Of a stretch of DNA of 64,000 bases, positions 48,553 through 61,938 are shown in pieces (within the stretch, counting starts at the first letter, position 1; each line of letters opens with the position of its first letter). Position numbers and translations under genes: made by a program. The notes under the pieces are model-generated. The model was not told where the DNA came from. It searched no databases and saw only the letters and a program-made list of their open reading frames with translations. Source of the DNA: Wuchereria bancrofti (lineage: Eukaryota; Nematoda; Chromadorea; Rhabditida; Onchocercidae); contig SSBO01000002.1 in NCBI GenBank assembly GCA_005281725.1, positions 1,714,768 through 1,778,767 of the forward strand, given 5' to 3'.

Positions 48553-51124
48553 GTTAAAGTATGTTAATTGATTGAGGACGAGGAAATTTAAATGTAAAGT
48601 ATTTTTATTTCTAGTAGATTTGTAATATTTCTATCTTCTCGTACTCAGACTTATTCCCATAATATATTAGTTTTGCAAATATTAAGTGAAAGCAAAAGAT
48701 TGATGGTAGTAATAAACTTATCAGCTTAATGTTTTGTTTTATATTGTGAAATTTCAATGTTAAACGTTATCTTCAACTGATATTAATATTGTCTAACAGC
48801 CCAGAAGTTAAGTTAAAATGAAGTGACTGTTTGACATTGAAAATTTAATTTTCATATAAATGATGTTTAAATGGAATGCTTAAAATAATTGATTACATAG
48901 GAAATACTTACTCTGTGAAGTTATCAACTAATTAGCAACTATAAATTTAGTTGAATATTGCTTTTGAAAAAATTTAATTTTTCTGATACCTTTTTATGGT
49001 AAAATAAATACGATATAGCTGCGAAGTACTTTATCGAATAGTAATAATTTCAAAAATGTCAGTGATTTTCTCGTTTATGCAAAGAAGTAATAAAAGAAAA
49101 TACATCAGAATTGATGTTACACTTCTTTTCTGGATGCTCTTCTAATTAATTCAAACAGTTTTTACACATCTGTGTGTGCATTTTTAGATAAATTTCAAAG
49201 TGTTCAAATTTCTATACGGGTTTTTAGCATTTCATTAATTACCTATTAGTACATTTTTCTATGTTTGTTGCTTAACGTATATTGTTGTGTTGTCACGTCC
49301 TATTCTTTAATATCAAAATGAAATTGTAAGCTCAAAATTTTTCCTTTTAACCAAATTATATAAATGGTTTGAAGGAAAGTTTTTGAACTATATGTTTATT
49401 ATCGAGATAATATGTAAAAATTATTTTAGTCCGGTTTTCTCTAAATTCAATTTTGAGACAAATATCAAATTTTTTATTGAATTCCAATGTTATAATCAGT
49501 TATAACAAGTTGTTGAATGTTTCATTCAACTTAATTATCGCTTTTTCGTTTTGTTTTTTAGTCCAATAAAAATCTACACAATTTAGTCTACGTTTTATCT
49601 AAAACATCATCCAATTAAATTTGTAGCAGAGAAATGAATAAATCGGTATTTTTCTTTTAAGTAAAAAGAGACGAATTTAATTCTATCAGAATCTATTTGA
49701 TATTTTGACAAGAGTTATGGAGTTTATGGATCAGATTTTAAAGTTTAAAGACCCAAAGAATTAAATGAAGCGTTAATTCATCTAACTTATTTTTGCATTG
49801 CTAATTTCCCTTTAAAAATTTGTGAAGCAGTTACTTTGTCATGTTTGCCAATAGAGCAATTTTCATAATCATTGAGTATATTTGAAACTTCATAATTCTA
49901 AAATTTGAAATTTCAATTCTGAGCAAAATTAAAAGCTTGTATATATTCAAATGTACTCAAAATCTAACCAATAACATTCTCTGACAATCACTGCACATCT
50001 CTCTTTCGATAAGAATTCTCCAAAATAATATTCCTCTGATGAATATATTACACTTGGAAACTACTTATACTTTTCTTCATAAAGAAGAAATAGAAAACTT
50101 GCAATTAATAAATTTGATTAAATTTCTTTATTTTCTTTTAGAAATTAATTTACTGTTTGGTAATGAAATTTGAGAATATTTGTTAGACAAATCTATCAGA
50201 TAAGGCATTTTAACACTTTTTCCATAAATTCTACCATTAAAAAAATATCTTACTACTCTTTCTCGTACATTTTGTACAAAAATTCTCAAATTTCCTAAAA
50301 TTATAATATTTACTTTTCTTCTCGTCTTTTTTTCCTCTTTTTTTTTCTCGGGAAAATTTGCATTTTTCTACACAATGAAAATTTTCATCATCAAAAAATT
50401 ATACAAACTAACTGTTGAACATATCGTACTAAAGTGAAAATTTAGACGATGATGGGATGATTTGTCATTTATGTAAATAAAAATTTGGTTTGCTTGTTTT
50501 CTTAAAGCTATGTCTGAGTAAAATTTACAAGTTCATATTTGCTGATTGGTACTTTTTCTCTCTGTTTTCATTTTTCTTTCTCCCTTTTTCTTTTTATTTC
50601 TTATGTCACCTATTCATCTCATACATTATTTTAATCTTCTTTTATCCTACCATTACTTCGTTTTTCAATGCATCAAATAAACAAACCTCTATTATTCTTT
50701 TCATTTCATATCTTGTCATATCATCTAAAACAATTTCTGCTCCGTCTTTTTCAAGAAAATAAGTAAAAGAAAGTTTGAAAATTTTAGCATAACTTTTCAT
50801 CTTGTACGTACGTTTACAATCTCATCTCATCATTCTTTTTTCCATTAAAAAAATATATGTATATATATAAGTATATTCCAATATATTCCCCTCCCTTTCA
50901 CTTCTCTTATCCTTTCTTTTTTTTTTTGTCATTTTTTTTTCCATTGTACTTAACTCTTTCCAATCTCAAATATTTGCAATAAAAGATGAATTCTGGTAGA
51001 GTTTTTTTTTTCGTTCTGTCATTTCCTTTTTTTTACCAATACTTTTTTAATATTACTACATAAACGAAAAGAAAAAAACGCGATATTTTCCTTCTTCTTT
51101 TTTTTCTTTTGTCATAAGTTAAGA

Positions 51125-51345
51125 GAAAAAAGAAAATAATGATTATCAGATGGAAGATGATGATTATTAGGATGGAAAATGATAGTGATTATTAAGATGG
51201 TTATTGATAATAATAGTAATTATTATTGTCATCATTACAGTAATAGTGATGGTGATAATAAGAGTAATTGTCATTACAATAATAATAATTATTAATGATT
51301 ACTAATGATGATAATTGTTATTATTAATGATAGTGATGAATTTAG
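51125..51345 (+). repeat. Degenerate (GAT/AAT)n trinucleotide region
   Basis: About 220 bp of GAT, AAT, TAT and GTGAT units (GATGATGATTATTAGGATGG..., AATAATAATAATTATTAATG...) without long perfect runs. Confidence 0.75.
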
Positions 51346-54300
51346 TAACAAAATATCTCATAAAAATATCTACAGTATACCTATGTGAACGATATATGAA
51401 TACAGTATGCCAAGCATACACAGTACTGTATAATGAGATTAGTTATGAACGATATTTCTTACAAATTTGTTGTACTAAATTTCATCTTTTTTTGTTTCAA
51501 ATGATACTGTAATTTCATTGGCTAGTTTTTTTTTTTAATTTAATGATCATTTTTATCCAACAATATACGATATGTAGGATATATAGATGCTGTTGAAATC
51601 AGTAAATCGGAAACTATCAGTAAGTGATTGCTATCGTTATTAAATTGTCATTCTAAATTTGATATGTAATTGATGCTTTTATTAATCTATTAATTTTAGA
51701 ATTTTCTATTCTGCTTTAAAATTACCCTAAAATTAGTGCTTTAAAATTATCCTAAAATTTGGTTGTATATTTCTTCTTTTCCTCTATAATCTTATTTTGA
51801 TTGCATATTTTTTCCTTTCCTCTATAATTTTGCTGGTTAATTACCTTCTTATTATAATTAATAAACATTAAATGAAACGCAAAAAAACAGATTATTTAAA
51901 TAATAATTGAATAATTATGATGTAGATGTAATATCTTGATAATTATCAGGTAAAAATAATTTTTTATATCTTATCAAAAATTTTTTCCATCTAAATTTGA
52001 TCACTGGAAACTAATTTTCTCAACAAAGAAAAAAAAAACTTCAATATAATTCTGTTGTTTATATGTTTTTCTCTTTTAAGAGTTATTTACGTAAATTTAT
52101 TAATAAGGGAAAAGAATTTATTGTAATTTTAAATTAATAAGAGGGAAAAAGAAAGAAGAAAAGACTTAGCTTTTCAAATATTTTAAGATATCTTATTGTC
52201 ATATAAAGGCAGAAATAATAACTTTTACTAGCAAAAAAAAAATCTTTGACAAATCGATAATTTTTATATTTTAAAAAATATTGCATGCTTGTTAGAGTTT
52301 TCTTCTAGCAAATATGGTTTATGCATTTAATGGGCCATAAAATAATTGATAAGCAGACGACAACCACTGAATGTACAAGTTGAAATGATAACAAATACGT
52401 TTTGTATGAATTTTTTTTTATATAATTCATATTTTGAGCATTTTATGTGCTTCCATTTTATTGAATTTGTAATAAATTCTAGACACAAATATTTTCCATT
52501 TAAAAGATACTTTTCAATCATTTATAAATTATTTAATGAATTATATAAAAATTTAAACGAATAAATTCATTTTCGGTACTGTTTCTTAAAATTTCAAACT
52601 TCAATACTACTACTACTAGTCATGATATTTAATTGCAATGATACTTAATTATATTGCATTTAGTTTCTAAAAAATTATAATTTTAGAATGTTTTAAAGCT
52701 TCTTTTAAACCAATTTTTATCTTTTTCCATCAACGAACGTATTTATCTTTCCGAATTTTTTTTTTATCATTTCCTAAATTCTTATCGTTTATCCTTTTTG
52801 TAGAGAAATTCATGCATGAATAATTCCTGTAAATTATTATTAGGGAAATTTTTAGATAAAGCTGTCGTTTTTGTTATTGTAAGTTCTAAATGTAAGGTTT
52901 AGCTCATCAAAAATTTTCCAGAAAATCAATAAATGAGCTAAATTAATTTAAATAATTATTATCATTTAGACCTATCTCATTTCTTCCTTTCTTTTTTCTT
53001 ATTTCTTTTTTTTTTTTTGTAAAGAAAGAAAGAGAATGTAAAAAAAAAATTAAGCCAAGATTTTAGGCTTTTCACAAAAGATTGACAAGTTATCAATCAT
53101 TGTTGTAAAATATTCTAACAAAACTTTCATATCACCGTTGCTCGTCATACTAATTTCTTGCAGATTACAACTGAATTAGCTAACTTATTGAAAAATGTCA
53201 ATTCTTTAGTTTTTGATATGAATTTTCTCAATTTTTTGGTTTTTCATATGTTTTCCTTCAAATTATTTAACTTTTTACCTATTTATTTCTTCATTTTGAT
53301 TTTAAATAAAAAATGTGTTATAATATTTAAATAAGAACCAATATCATTTTTAATATTCATATCATAATTTGAATAAAACTGTCGATTTTTATGTAATTTT
53401 AATTTTAATTCTAACTTTTAACATTAAAATTTAGCTTATTATCATCAAAAAATTTTAATCATTTCTAATGGATTGTCATTTATTCCATCTAAAAAAAAGA
53501 AAAAAATTTGTCACACTTTCCAAGATATGATTGTCATGAGAAAAACATAAGTTTTTCCTGCTTTTCTTAATTCTTTTTTCTCATAAATAGTCTACAACAT
53601 AAATGAAAAAAAATTAAGCTGAAGAAAAATAAATGAATAAATAAATCAAATGCTAGTGAAAATGACATATTTGCATAAAATAATCGTTATAAATTTAAAA
53701 AAAAAAATTTCCATTTTTACTTAACTCTTATATTTTCCATTTATTCTTATAATATTTAAGTATTTTTACGATACATTTTGTTTTCGTTTTAAATACAGGT
53801 GTAATATAAAAAATTTAACTTAATATAATTTTTCTATAAAATAATCAATTCATTTATATTTCATAAATATTATGAAAATTTATTTCAATTTTGTCACTTA
53901 ATGTTGCTAATCTTTTAATATGGCAATTATTTAAAGTCTCCAAGGAATTTTTCAAAGAATATATTGAGGTTAATATTTAAAGCGAAATAATCAATTAAAT
54001 AATCAAAAAATTCTTTTTCATTGGTATTTCCAGGAAATTTATTTAAACTTATTAATTATTTATGCTATTCATTTATTTATATTATTATATGTCATATGAA
54101 AAGAAAAATTAAAAAAAAAGCACGAATAATAATTAGAGACTAAAAATTTGTTGAAATATTTTAATAAACATATATTTTATTAAAACTACTATTAAATACT
54201 TTTTATAAAATTTTTGTAGGAGAAAAACAATTCAAAATTTTGAAAAGATTTAGCAAAAATTTCAAACTTTTTGTTCTTAATATGAATTAATTATCATTGA

Positions 54301-54448
54301 TCAAATACAATAGTTTCGCATTCAAATAATACGTACTTTTGAATTCAAATTAATAATTATTTTTTTTTTTTTTTGCTTTAATCGTACGTTAATTGTTTTT
54401 TTTTTGCGAAAGGAAAAAATGATTCAACAATTTTGAAAATTTTAAACT

Positions 54449-54777
54449 TTTACAAGCATTATTATTCTTGTCTTCCGACTTTTGCAATCGTAAACCTACT
54501 GTAGAGAATGAAAACCAAATGATAAGTGATAATGATATTCGTTTTATCTTATCAAGAAAAAATTACATTTTTACTTGTACTTCTTATCATTTTATTCGTT
54601 TCACTGTNNNNNNNNNNNTTTACAAGCATTATTATTCTTGTCTTCCGACTTTTGCAATCGTAAACCTACTGTAGAGAATGAAAACCAAATGATAAGTGAT
54701 AATGATATTCGTTTTATCTTATCAAGAAAAAATTACATTTTTACTTGTACTTCTTATCATTTTATTCGTTTCACTGT
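54449..54777 (+). repeat. 159-bp exact direct repeat flanking an N gap
   Basis: 54449-54607 and 54619-54777 are identical, from TTTACAAGCATTATTATTCT to CGTTTCACTGT, separated only by 11 N. This fits two contig ends that overlap but were not merged. Confidence 0.95.
54608..54618. other. Assembly gap, 11 N
   Basis: Run of N between the two identical 159-bp flanks; its length is probably arbitrary. Confidence 0.98.
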
Positions 54778-55159
54778 ATGAATTGGTCACCAGCATTTAC
54801 ATTTTATATTTATTTAGAGTATTAAGGTTAAAAAAAAAGAATTTCCAATTTATATCTTTTCGCTTTTGTAAATATAAAAAAAAAAAATTTCTATGGAAAA
54901 GAAAAAAAAACGAAAAATAGATTTAAAAATTATCATTTTCCTCTAAAGAAAAAAAGTAACTTTATTTGTTTAATTCTAACTCTGTCAAAGTAATTTTCAA
55001 ATATTGAATCTCAAAAATACAGAAGATAATGATAAGAGGACAGAATAAAAATTTATGTTATGATATAATAAAAATAAATATTTCTAAAATATTTTAAAAT
55101 TTCCTTCTTTCCTTTTCAAAAAAGAACAAAAACAGTTGAAAATATAAATGCTTAGTCAA

Positions 55160-55435
55160 CGTGTTCAATTAATCTTTAGTTAATAATAATACAAATTATT
55201 AATTAATGATTCATATAAATCTTTGGTTAATAATTTCATAAAGCCAATGATTACATAAATCCTTAATTGATAATCCTATGATTGCTTATCAATGATCGCA
55301 TTAATCCCTATTTGATAGTACTAAAAGTTAATTAATCAAATCTTAGTGTCAAAATTCATTAATTAACAAATGCATCAATCTTTTTAATTGATAATATTCT
55401 GAAGTTATTGATTATATGAATCTCTCATTGATAAC
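55160..55435 (+). repeat. Degenerate minisatellite, ~40-45-bp period
   Basis: About six diverged units of the form (A)TCAAT or TAAATC, CTT(T/A)A(G/A)TTGATAAT, several AT-rich bases, ATTGATTA: see 55201, 55244, 55290, 55370 and 55413. Confidence 0.55.
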
Positions 55436-57666
55436 CTTCTAAATTCTTCTCAAATGCATTATTGCAATAAATCAATTCAGCAATGAGAAAAAAAAAATGT
55501 TTTGCTAATTTCATCTTTACTTCTCCAAAACTTATCAAACATTTTGCAATAAGAAGAAAATGAAGTGATAGATAATAGATAAAATGAAAAAGAAAAGATT
55601 AAAAAGTGAAAGTGTTAAAGTTAAAAATTAAAAGTGATTTTTATGATTTGAAAAAAACAATTTTTTTTATCCCTTCATTCTCTCAATTTCATTTCAATTT
55701 TCATTCATTCTTTTAATATTGACATTGCAAAAAAAAGCAAAACTGTAATAAAACCACTGAAAAAAAAAAATCACATGGATTGAATTGTGTAATCATTGTT
55801 GTTGATTCGTTAAATCGGAATTTTATGATTCATATAAATTGAATACATTTAGAGATGATAGAGGACAAATGCAAAAATAGAAAAATGTAAAACAGTATTG
55901 CATGTAATGCTTGAATTTTTATTTATTGAATTTTTATCAAACAAAAAAATTTTTCATTTTAAAGATATTTAGGATTCTTATGCTTAATGTTGCAAAAATA
56001 AAAAAGTTGAATTTTCATTCCATTATGATTGTTTTTCCTGTTATCTCTTATAAATTTTCACATTTGATGTTTTGTCTAAAATATACTTTCATTTATGCTT
56101 TTTTTTTGAATTAAAAATAAATTTAAATATAAATTGAAATATTATTAGCGCAATATTTTCTTGCATATTGCTTTCGTGCAAATTAATTCATTTGCGTTTA
56201 TTTGATTTTTGTTTTTGTTCATTAATTTGAATAAAAATCCATTTTGTTCTTCAATTTGAATTGAAGTACATTAGGATTTTATTAAATTTAATGTTAGCTG
56301 CTAAAAAATTGCTAGTAGTTATAGAATTATTAAAACTTATTGATTTTAATAATGGATTTAACAAAATTTATCAATTTTTGTTAGGATTTTTTCATTTATG
56401 TGGGATTTAAACATATTCTAAATGATTATTTCGTCTGCTCACATTATTGATTGATAGTTGTCAATCATTTTATGCTTTAACCGATCAGTTTTGCTCAGAA
56501 TTTTCCCTCAAAAATATGCAACATTGAATTTTTATGTAAATTTCATTTTATTAATTAATAAAATTTTATAAGTATAAATGAGATAAATTTTCATATGACA
56601 AAAAAAAAAGCAAAACTTTTTTTTTAAAAAATTAATTACATTGTCAAGATTTTGCCAACAATAATTTTTTTTTTTCTTCTAATTAGATGCTTTCGTGAAT
56701 GATGAATTTGCAGTAAACATGATTTCTTGTGACAATTCTCATCATTTTCGATTTCCATTCCGAAACAAATTTTATGACTTCAATCTTTTTTTTTTTTTGT
56801 TTTTATTTTTTTAGGAGATTTGATTGTTTTTTTTTTTTGAAAAAATAGAAAAAGTCTAAAGTTGAAAGACTTTTTCCGACATCCGAATTCTTTTTTTTAC
56901 TTTATTCTATTTTCATGGAACAAATTAATGCATATTTCCCTTCCGTATAATGTATACATACGTGTTTTTATTCATACCTAAAATTATATACCTTTTAAGA
57001 AATGTAAATTGAAATGATAGTTTGAGTAATATAACGAGTACTAATAAAATAAATTTGAATGATTCAATTCATAACAAAAAATATTGGTTATTAACATTAT
57101 TGATTACATTATCATAATGATTAGAATTTCTTACTTATAATAGTAAATACTTGATAATAATTTTTATTATGTGAACAATTACCATCTTTGATTTTATAAA
57201 TTAATCCTCTGAAGAAATAAATTTCAGATTTTTATGAGGCAGGTGAATAGTTTTTATACATATATATTTTATAAATTTTCAATTAGCTACTAGAAGTCGT
57301 AAATCATAACCGTTTTCGATCTAATTTCTTTGAATCTTCGATTTCTAATTTCTTTTCTAGCCCATTATTTTATGATTTTGTACTATAAACATAAAAACTA
57401 AAGTATCTGATCGAAAAAAGAAATCAAAAAATGCTTCTTTTACTCTTTTATGATAATTTCTACATTTTACATGAATAAAAATGGTGAAAGATCAGAAAGA
57501 AAAAGGATGTAAATGGTGAAAAATGAAACGAACGAGTGAGATGAAAGTGATTGTTTGTTGCATTTTTTGGACGAGAAAAGAAAAGAGAAGAAAAAAGGAT
57601 GTCGTAAAATTAAAAAAAAAAAAAAAAAAACATCAAATTACTTTTTCATAAAAAGCGTATGCTTTT

Positions 57667-57682
57667 GTGTGTGTGTGTGTTT
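57667..57682 (+). repeat. (TG)n microsatellite
   Basis: TGTGTGTGTGTGTGTG followed by T-run. Confidence 0.85.
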
Positions 57683-57977
57683 TTTACTTTTCCATTTCAT
57701 TTTTCTCTTTCTATGATTCTAATTTACCACAAATTCATGCTACTTACCTTATACACATTCATTTTTTTTTTTTTTTTTTCATAATTAGAAGTATGGAATG
57801 TGCTGTTTTCCTCATTTTTCCACTAATCTAACATATTTCATCTTATTAAATAGCCAAATTTTATTAAGTTACATGTCTAGTTTAATTATTATAATGGTTG
57901 AGTATTTTGCACAATGCTTTTCAAAAATCATTTTATGTTATAAAAAAAAAAAACTTCAGAATATTTGTTGTCGTTGC

Positions 57978-58222
57978 TTTATATTATATTATATTATTAT
58001 ATTGTATTGATATATAATTATATTATCATTATACTGATATATTATATTGATATATTACATTATATTATTATTATATTAATATATTATTATATTATATCAT
58101 ATGTATTACTGTATTACATTATGTATTTTATTATTTTGAATAATATAATATAATAATATATCATGTTATGTATTATATTGTATTATTATATTTTATCAAT
58201 ATTGTTATCGATGTAATAATAT
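57978..58222 (+). repeat. Almost pure A/T low-complexity tract
   Basis: About 240 bp of TAT, TATAT and ATTATA units with very few G or C (TATATTATATTATATTATTA...). Many overlapping self-complementary stretches. Confidence 0.85.
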
Positions 58223-59008
58223 TCGGTGGAATAAAAATTTTGGGAAAGAAAATGGGAAGAAATTTTTTATCTCTCAAAGGAATATTTTCTTTCATCTAAT
58301 CATTATGGGTAATTTGTGAGAAAGTAATAGTTAAAAGCGTAGTCCGTTTTTAAGAGATATCAGTTCCTAATTATTATTTTTCCTTTTCCTTATGAACTAT
58401 CAGATGCAAATTACTTTTATTATTCGTTCTTTTTCATTTCTACTAGTAGTATTTCTGTTATTAATTAATGTGGTAGATTTTTAAAGGAGTAATTTAGTAA
58501 GTTATATTTCTATTGAATTCTTTGCTGTTTATTGTTAAATGTTTTACAGTTTTTCAAATATATTTGAATATCCTCTTTTTTTTTTTGAATTTTAGTAAAT
58601 TAGGTATGAAAAGTGTCATTAATAAGCAAGATTTTGTATATTGTAAGAATCTATATTTGAAATATTTGCCAATTAGTTAGTTAATCATGTAGTATAATCG
58701 ACAGACGGAAATATTAAAGTAAGAAAGAACAGAGTAATTAAATTGTTGATTTTCATATAAAGAAAGTGTTTAATTCAAATATTTTGTTTGCAATGAGTTT
58801 AGAATGTGATTAACAATAATGTCGTATTATTTTTCCATTTAATTTGTTAATAAATTTAAATTTAAAAATTTTTTCTTCTCTCTCTTGAAGGAAAATAAGA
58901 CATAATAATATCATTAAAATAATTCATTTCTGCAAAAAAAAAAAAAAAAATTGGCTGCATAATTTGAATGAAAGTTTTTTAGGTTGCAATAAATTGAATA
59001 AAAAAAAA

Positions 59009-59026
59009 AGAAAGAAAGAAAGAAAG
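59009..59026 (+). repeat. (GAAA)n microsatellite
   Basis: GAAAGAAAGAAAGAAAG after an A-run; a similar purine repeat occurs at 60833-60864. Confidence 0.85.
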
Positions 59027-59103
59027 TAATATTATCGAAATATGAATCATCAAGCACTACAATATGTAAACATTTTTAGAAATGTAATAGGAAAAAGAAA
59101 GAA

Positions 59104-59143
59104 GTAAACCACTTCATCCATACATTGGTGCCAAGTGGTTTAC
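59104..59143 (+). repeat. Perfect inverted repeat, 11-bp arms, 18-nt loop
   Basis: GTAAACCACTT (59104-59114) and AAGTGGTTTAC (59133-59143). More GC than its surroundings. Confidence 0.85.
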
Positions 59144-59946
59144 ATTAACAAATAATGATAAGACTCTTAAAAATGAATGAAAAGCAAGGAATTTTACTGA
59201 CTTTACTTTACTTTTATGCTATAAAATGAAATGAAAGAAAAAGTATTACGTTTTAGCATAATTAATTATCATTAGATTAAATTATCATTAGAGCAAAAAA
59301 AATTATCAATTTTAATTGGTATTATCAATTTTACTTGCAATTGCAACATACTGTAGTATTGGATTAATTTAAATTAATGCATAAAAGCATAGGTAAGTAA
59401 TAAGTTTAGTAATAGTATAATTTTGTAGAAATTATAAAAGATAATTTCAGTGGTATATTTTCATGCTTAATTCATTAATTATTTCTATAATTATAAAATG
59501 GAAACAAAAAGCAAAAAGTTTAAAAAATTTTAATATCTTGTCAAAGATATTATTTATCCATCAATAATTACATTATCACAATATTTACTCATTTGTTTAT
59601 TTTTACCACTTTCATCTTACGTTATAATTCATTTATTAATATTAAAATTGTTTTAAATATATTTTAAAGAAAAAAAAAATAAAACTTTTCAACATGTTTT
59701 ATTGTTTCATTTTCATATTTATTGTTAGTAAAATAAATTTTATTGAAATAAAAGAAAAAAAAATTTTTCCTCTCTCACTTTTATCTTTTCTATTATCGTT
59801 TTAGTTTATTGACTAAGCTTAACTTACTGTTTACACATTTCAAATGATGCCAAGATGTGTAAAGAGAGGAAGAAGCAACGACAACAAATGATGGATTAAC
59901 ATAAAATCCTATAGCGTAGAATATTTTAGGGCACAAATAGACCAAT

Positions 59947-60033
59947 TAAGGGAGGTGACAAATTTTTGGGGAAAGAGTAAAGGCTGAAAGAGGATAAGGA
60001 GGAGGGGAAGAGAGGGGGTGGACAAGAAGAGGT
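59947..60033 (+). repeat. Purine-rich, G-rich strand-asymmetric tract
   Basis: Long run of G and A (AAGAGGATAAGGAGGAGGGG, AGAGAGGGGGTGG, AAGAAGAGG) within DNA otherwise poor in G. Immediately followed on the same strand by a pyrimidine-rich stretch. Confidence 0.7.
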
Positions 60034-61577
60034 ATATCTTTCCCGTTGTTCTGTTAAGTTATTTTCTTTTGCAAAAATTTCCTCTTCATTCCACTTTCGA
60101 TCTTACCTCAATTCTGTCTTCTCACTTTATTCCAACTTTTTTTCTCTTTTTTTTTTTGTCTCAAACAAATCGACAGCAAACATTTATCATATCATTGAAA
60201 AAGATTATCACATTATTATCTTTTACTACTTGAATACAATTAAAATTAAATGAAAAATTTTAGAGAAAATACTTTAACATTAATTCATTTCCATTTTTCA
60301 AATGCTATTAAACATTTGATATTGGAAGAAAAGTTACGAAATGATTTAAGAATAAATGAAATTTGATTGAAATAGTTAATGATAATAGCATAGATAAGAT
60401 AAATGAGATATGCTTGCAGTGATAATTCATTGACATATTGATTTATAGTTTATGTATATATTTTTAAAGATAATTAATAATTTATAAAAATTTTGTGCGG
60501 TAAACCTAATAATATTGAAAGTAATAAATAGAATATAAATAATTTCAAGTATTACTCATTTATTATAAAATTTCCCAGAATTAAATGATTATTACATTTA
60601 TTAGCGCATCATGAGAGAGATTCTAATTTATTTATAACTGTCATGTTATAAAATTTTTAGTAATAATTAACTAATTAATTAATCAATGAACAATTTTTAA
60701 ATCGTTTCTTTTCTTTTCTATTTTTTCTTTCTTTGTTCCAGTCCAACATTTATTATATAGCTACAGTATCTTTTTCAATTTGATTAAAAATTTGATATGC
60801 TCTGTAAAAGAATTATTTTGATTTCATTATGCAAAAAAGAAAGAAAGAAAGAGAAAGAAAGAAAAATATATTTTTCAATGTTTCTAAAGTAACATTCAAC
60901 TTTCATTCTTACTTTTTTCTAAATGAATATTTTTTTTTTATTTTTAGAAAAATAATTTTTTTTCATGTAAAAAATATTTTTATCTCTGCTATATTTACAA
61001 AAATTACTAATTGCATCTATTGTTATCAACAGTAATTGATAATTTCTTTTCGAAGAGAAGAGAAAAAAAAAACATTTTGTAACATTTTGTCAGTTAACTT
61101 TATATAATTTGTTATTTTTCATAAGTAATATTTCAATATTGAATTTTTCTTCATTTCAGTCAACAATTTCGCATTTTTCAAAGAGAAAGAAAATTTTTTT
61201 TCGATTTGAAAAAGATTTCACAAAAAAAGTTTGTTTAAATTTTTTCAAATAGAAAAAAATTTTTTCAATACTTTGTTTTCTATTCAAAATATTGCAACTA
61301 ATTAGTTATTATATTTCAAAACTTAAATTTTTTTCTATTACTTTAAACTTCAAGTTATTATTTAATAAAACATTCGGAATCTTTTGAAAAAGAAAGAAAA
61401 TAAAAAGAAAAATGAAAAGTGCATCGAAAAAATACAATGACTAATTAATTGCAAATAAAAATAATAAGAGAATTTGTAATTTTAGGATGAAATTTCATCA
61501 CATTGATTAAAATGATTGAATTATACTTGAAAACTTGAAATGAATTCTTATCTAACTCATATTTTCATATTTTTATA

Positions 61578-61938
61578 TTAATAATTATCATTGATATGAA
61601 TATCAAATTACAATGTAATATTTATTAAAATTAATTAACACATCGTAACAATGTGATATGTTTAAAATTTCACACAAATTAAAAGACATTTTTGCGGATA
61701 TTCTAATTAACAAACAAATTAGTTGTAAAAAAAATACTTCGATATATGCTAATATAGCATTGTTGACAATTTTTTGCTTTAGATAATAAGTATAAAAGTT
61801 ATTATTACTTTAATATTAAGAAATCCATCACGAAAAAACAACATAATAATAAAACTAATAATTATCATTGATATGAATATCAAATTACGATACAATATAA
61901 TCTATTAAAATTAATTAGCATATCGTAACAATGGCAAT
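61578..61938 (+). repeat. Direct repeat of ~78 bp, copies ~280 bp apart
   Basis: 61578-61654 and 61856-61935 share TAATAATTATCATTGATATG, AATATCAAATTAC, TATTAAAATTAATTA and ATCGTAACAATG with a few changes. Confidence 0.85.

Noticed and set aside
54468..54781. Two overlapping 68-codon frames that look like a duplicated small gene
   Set aside because: They are the same 159-bp sequence on either side of an N gap, most likely an assembly overlap, and one frame reads through N.
57798..58153. Tyr/Ile/Leu-rich frames over the A/T tract
   Set aside because: Translation of TAT/ATT repeats only.
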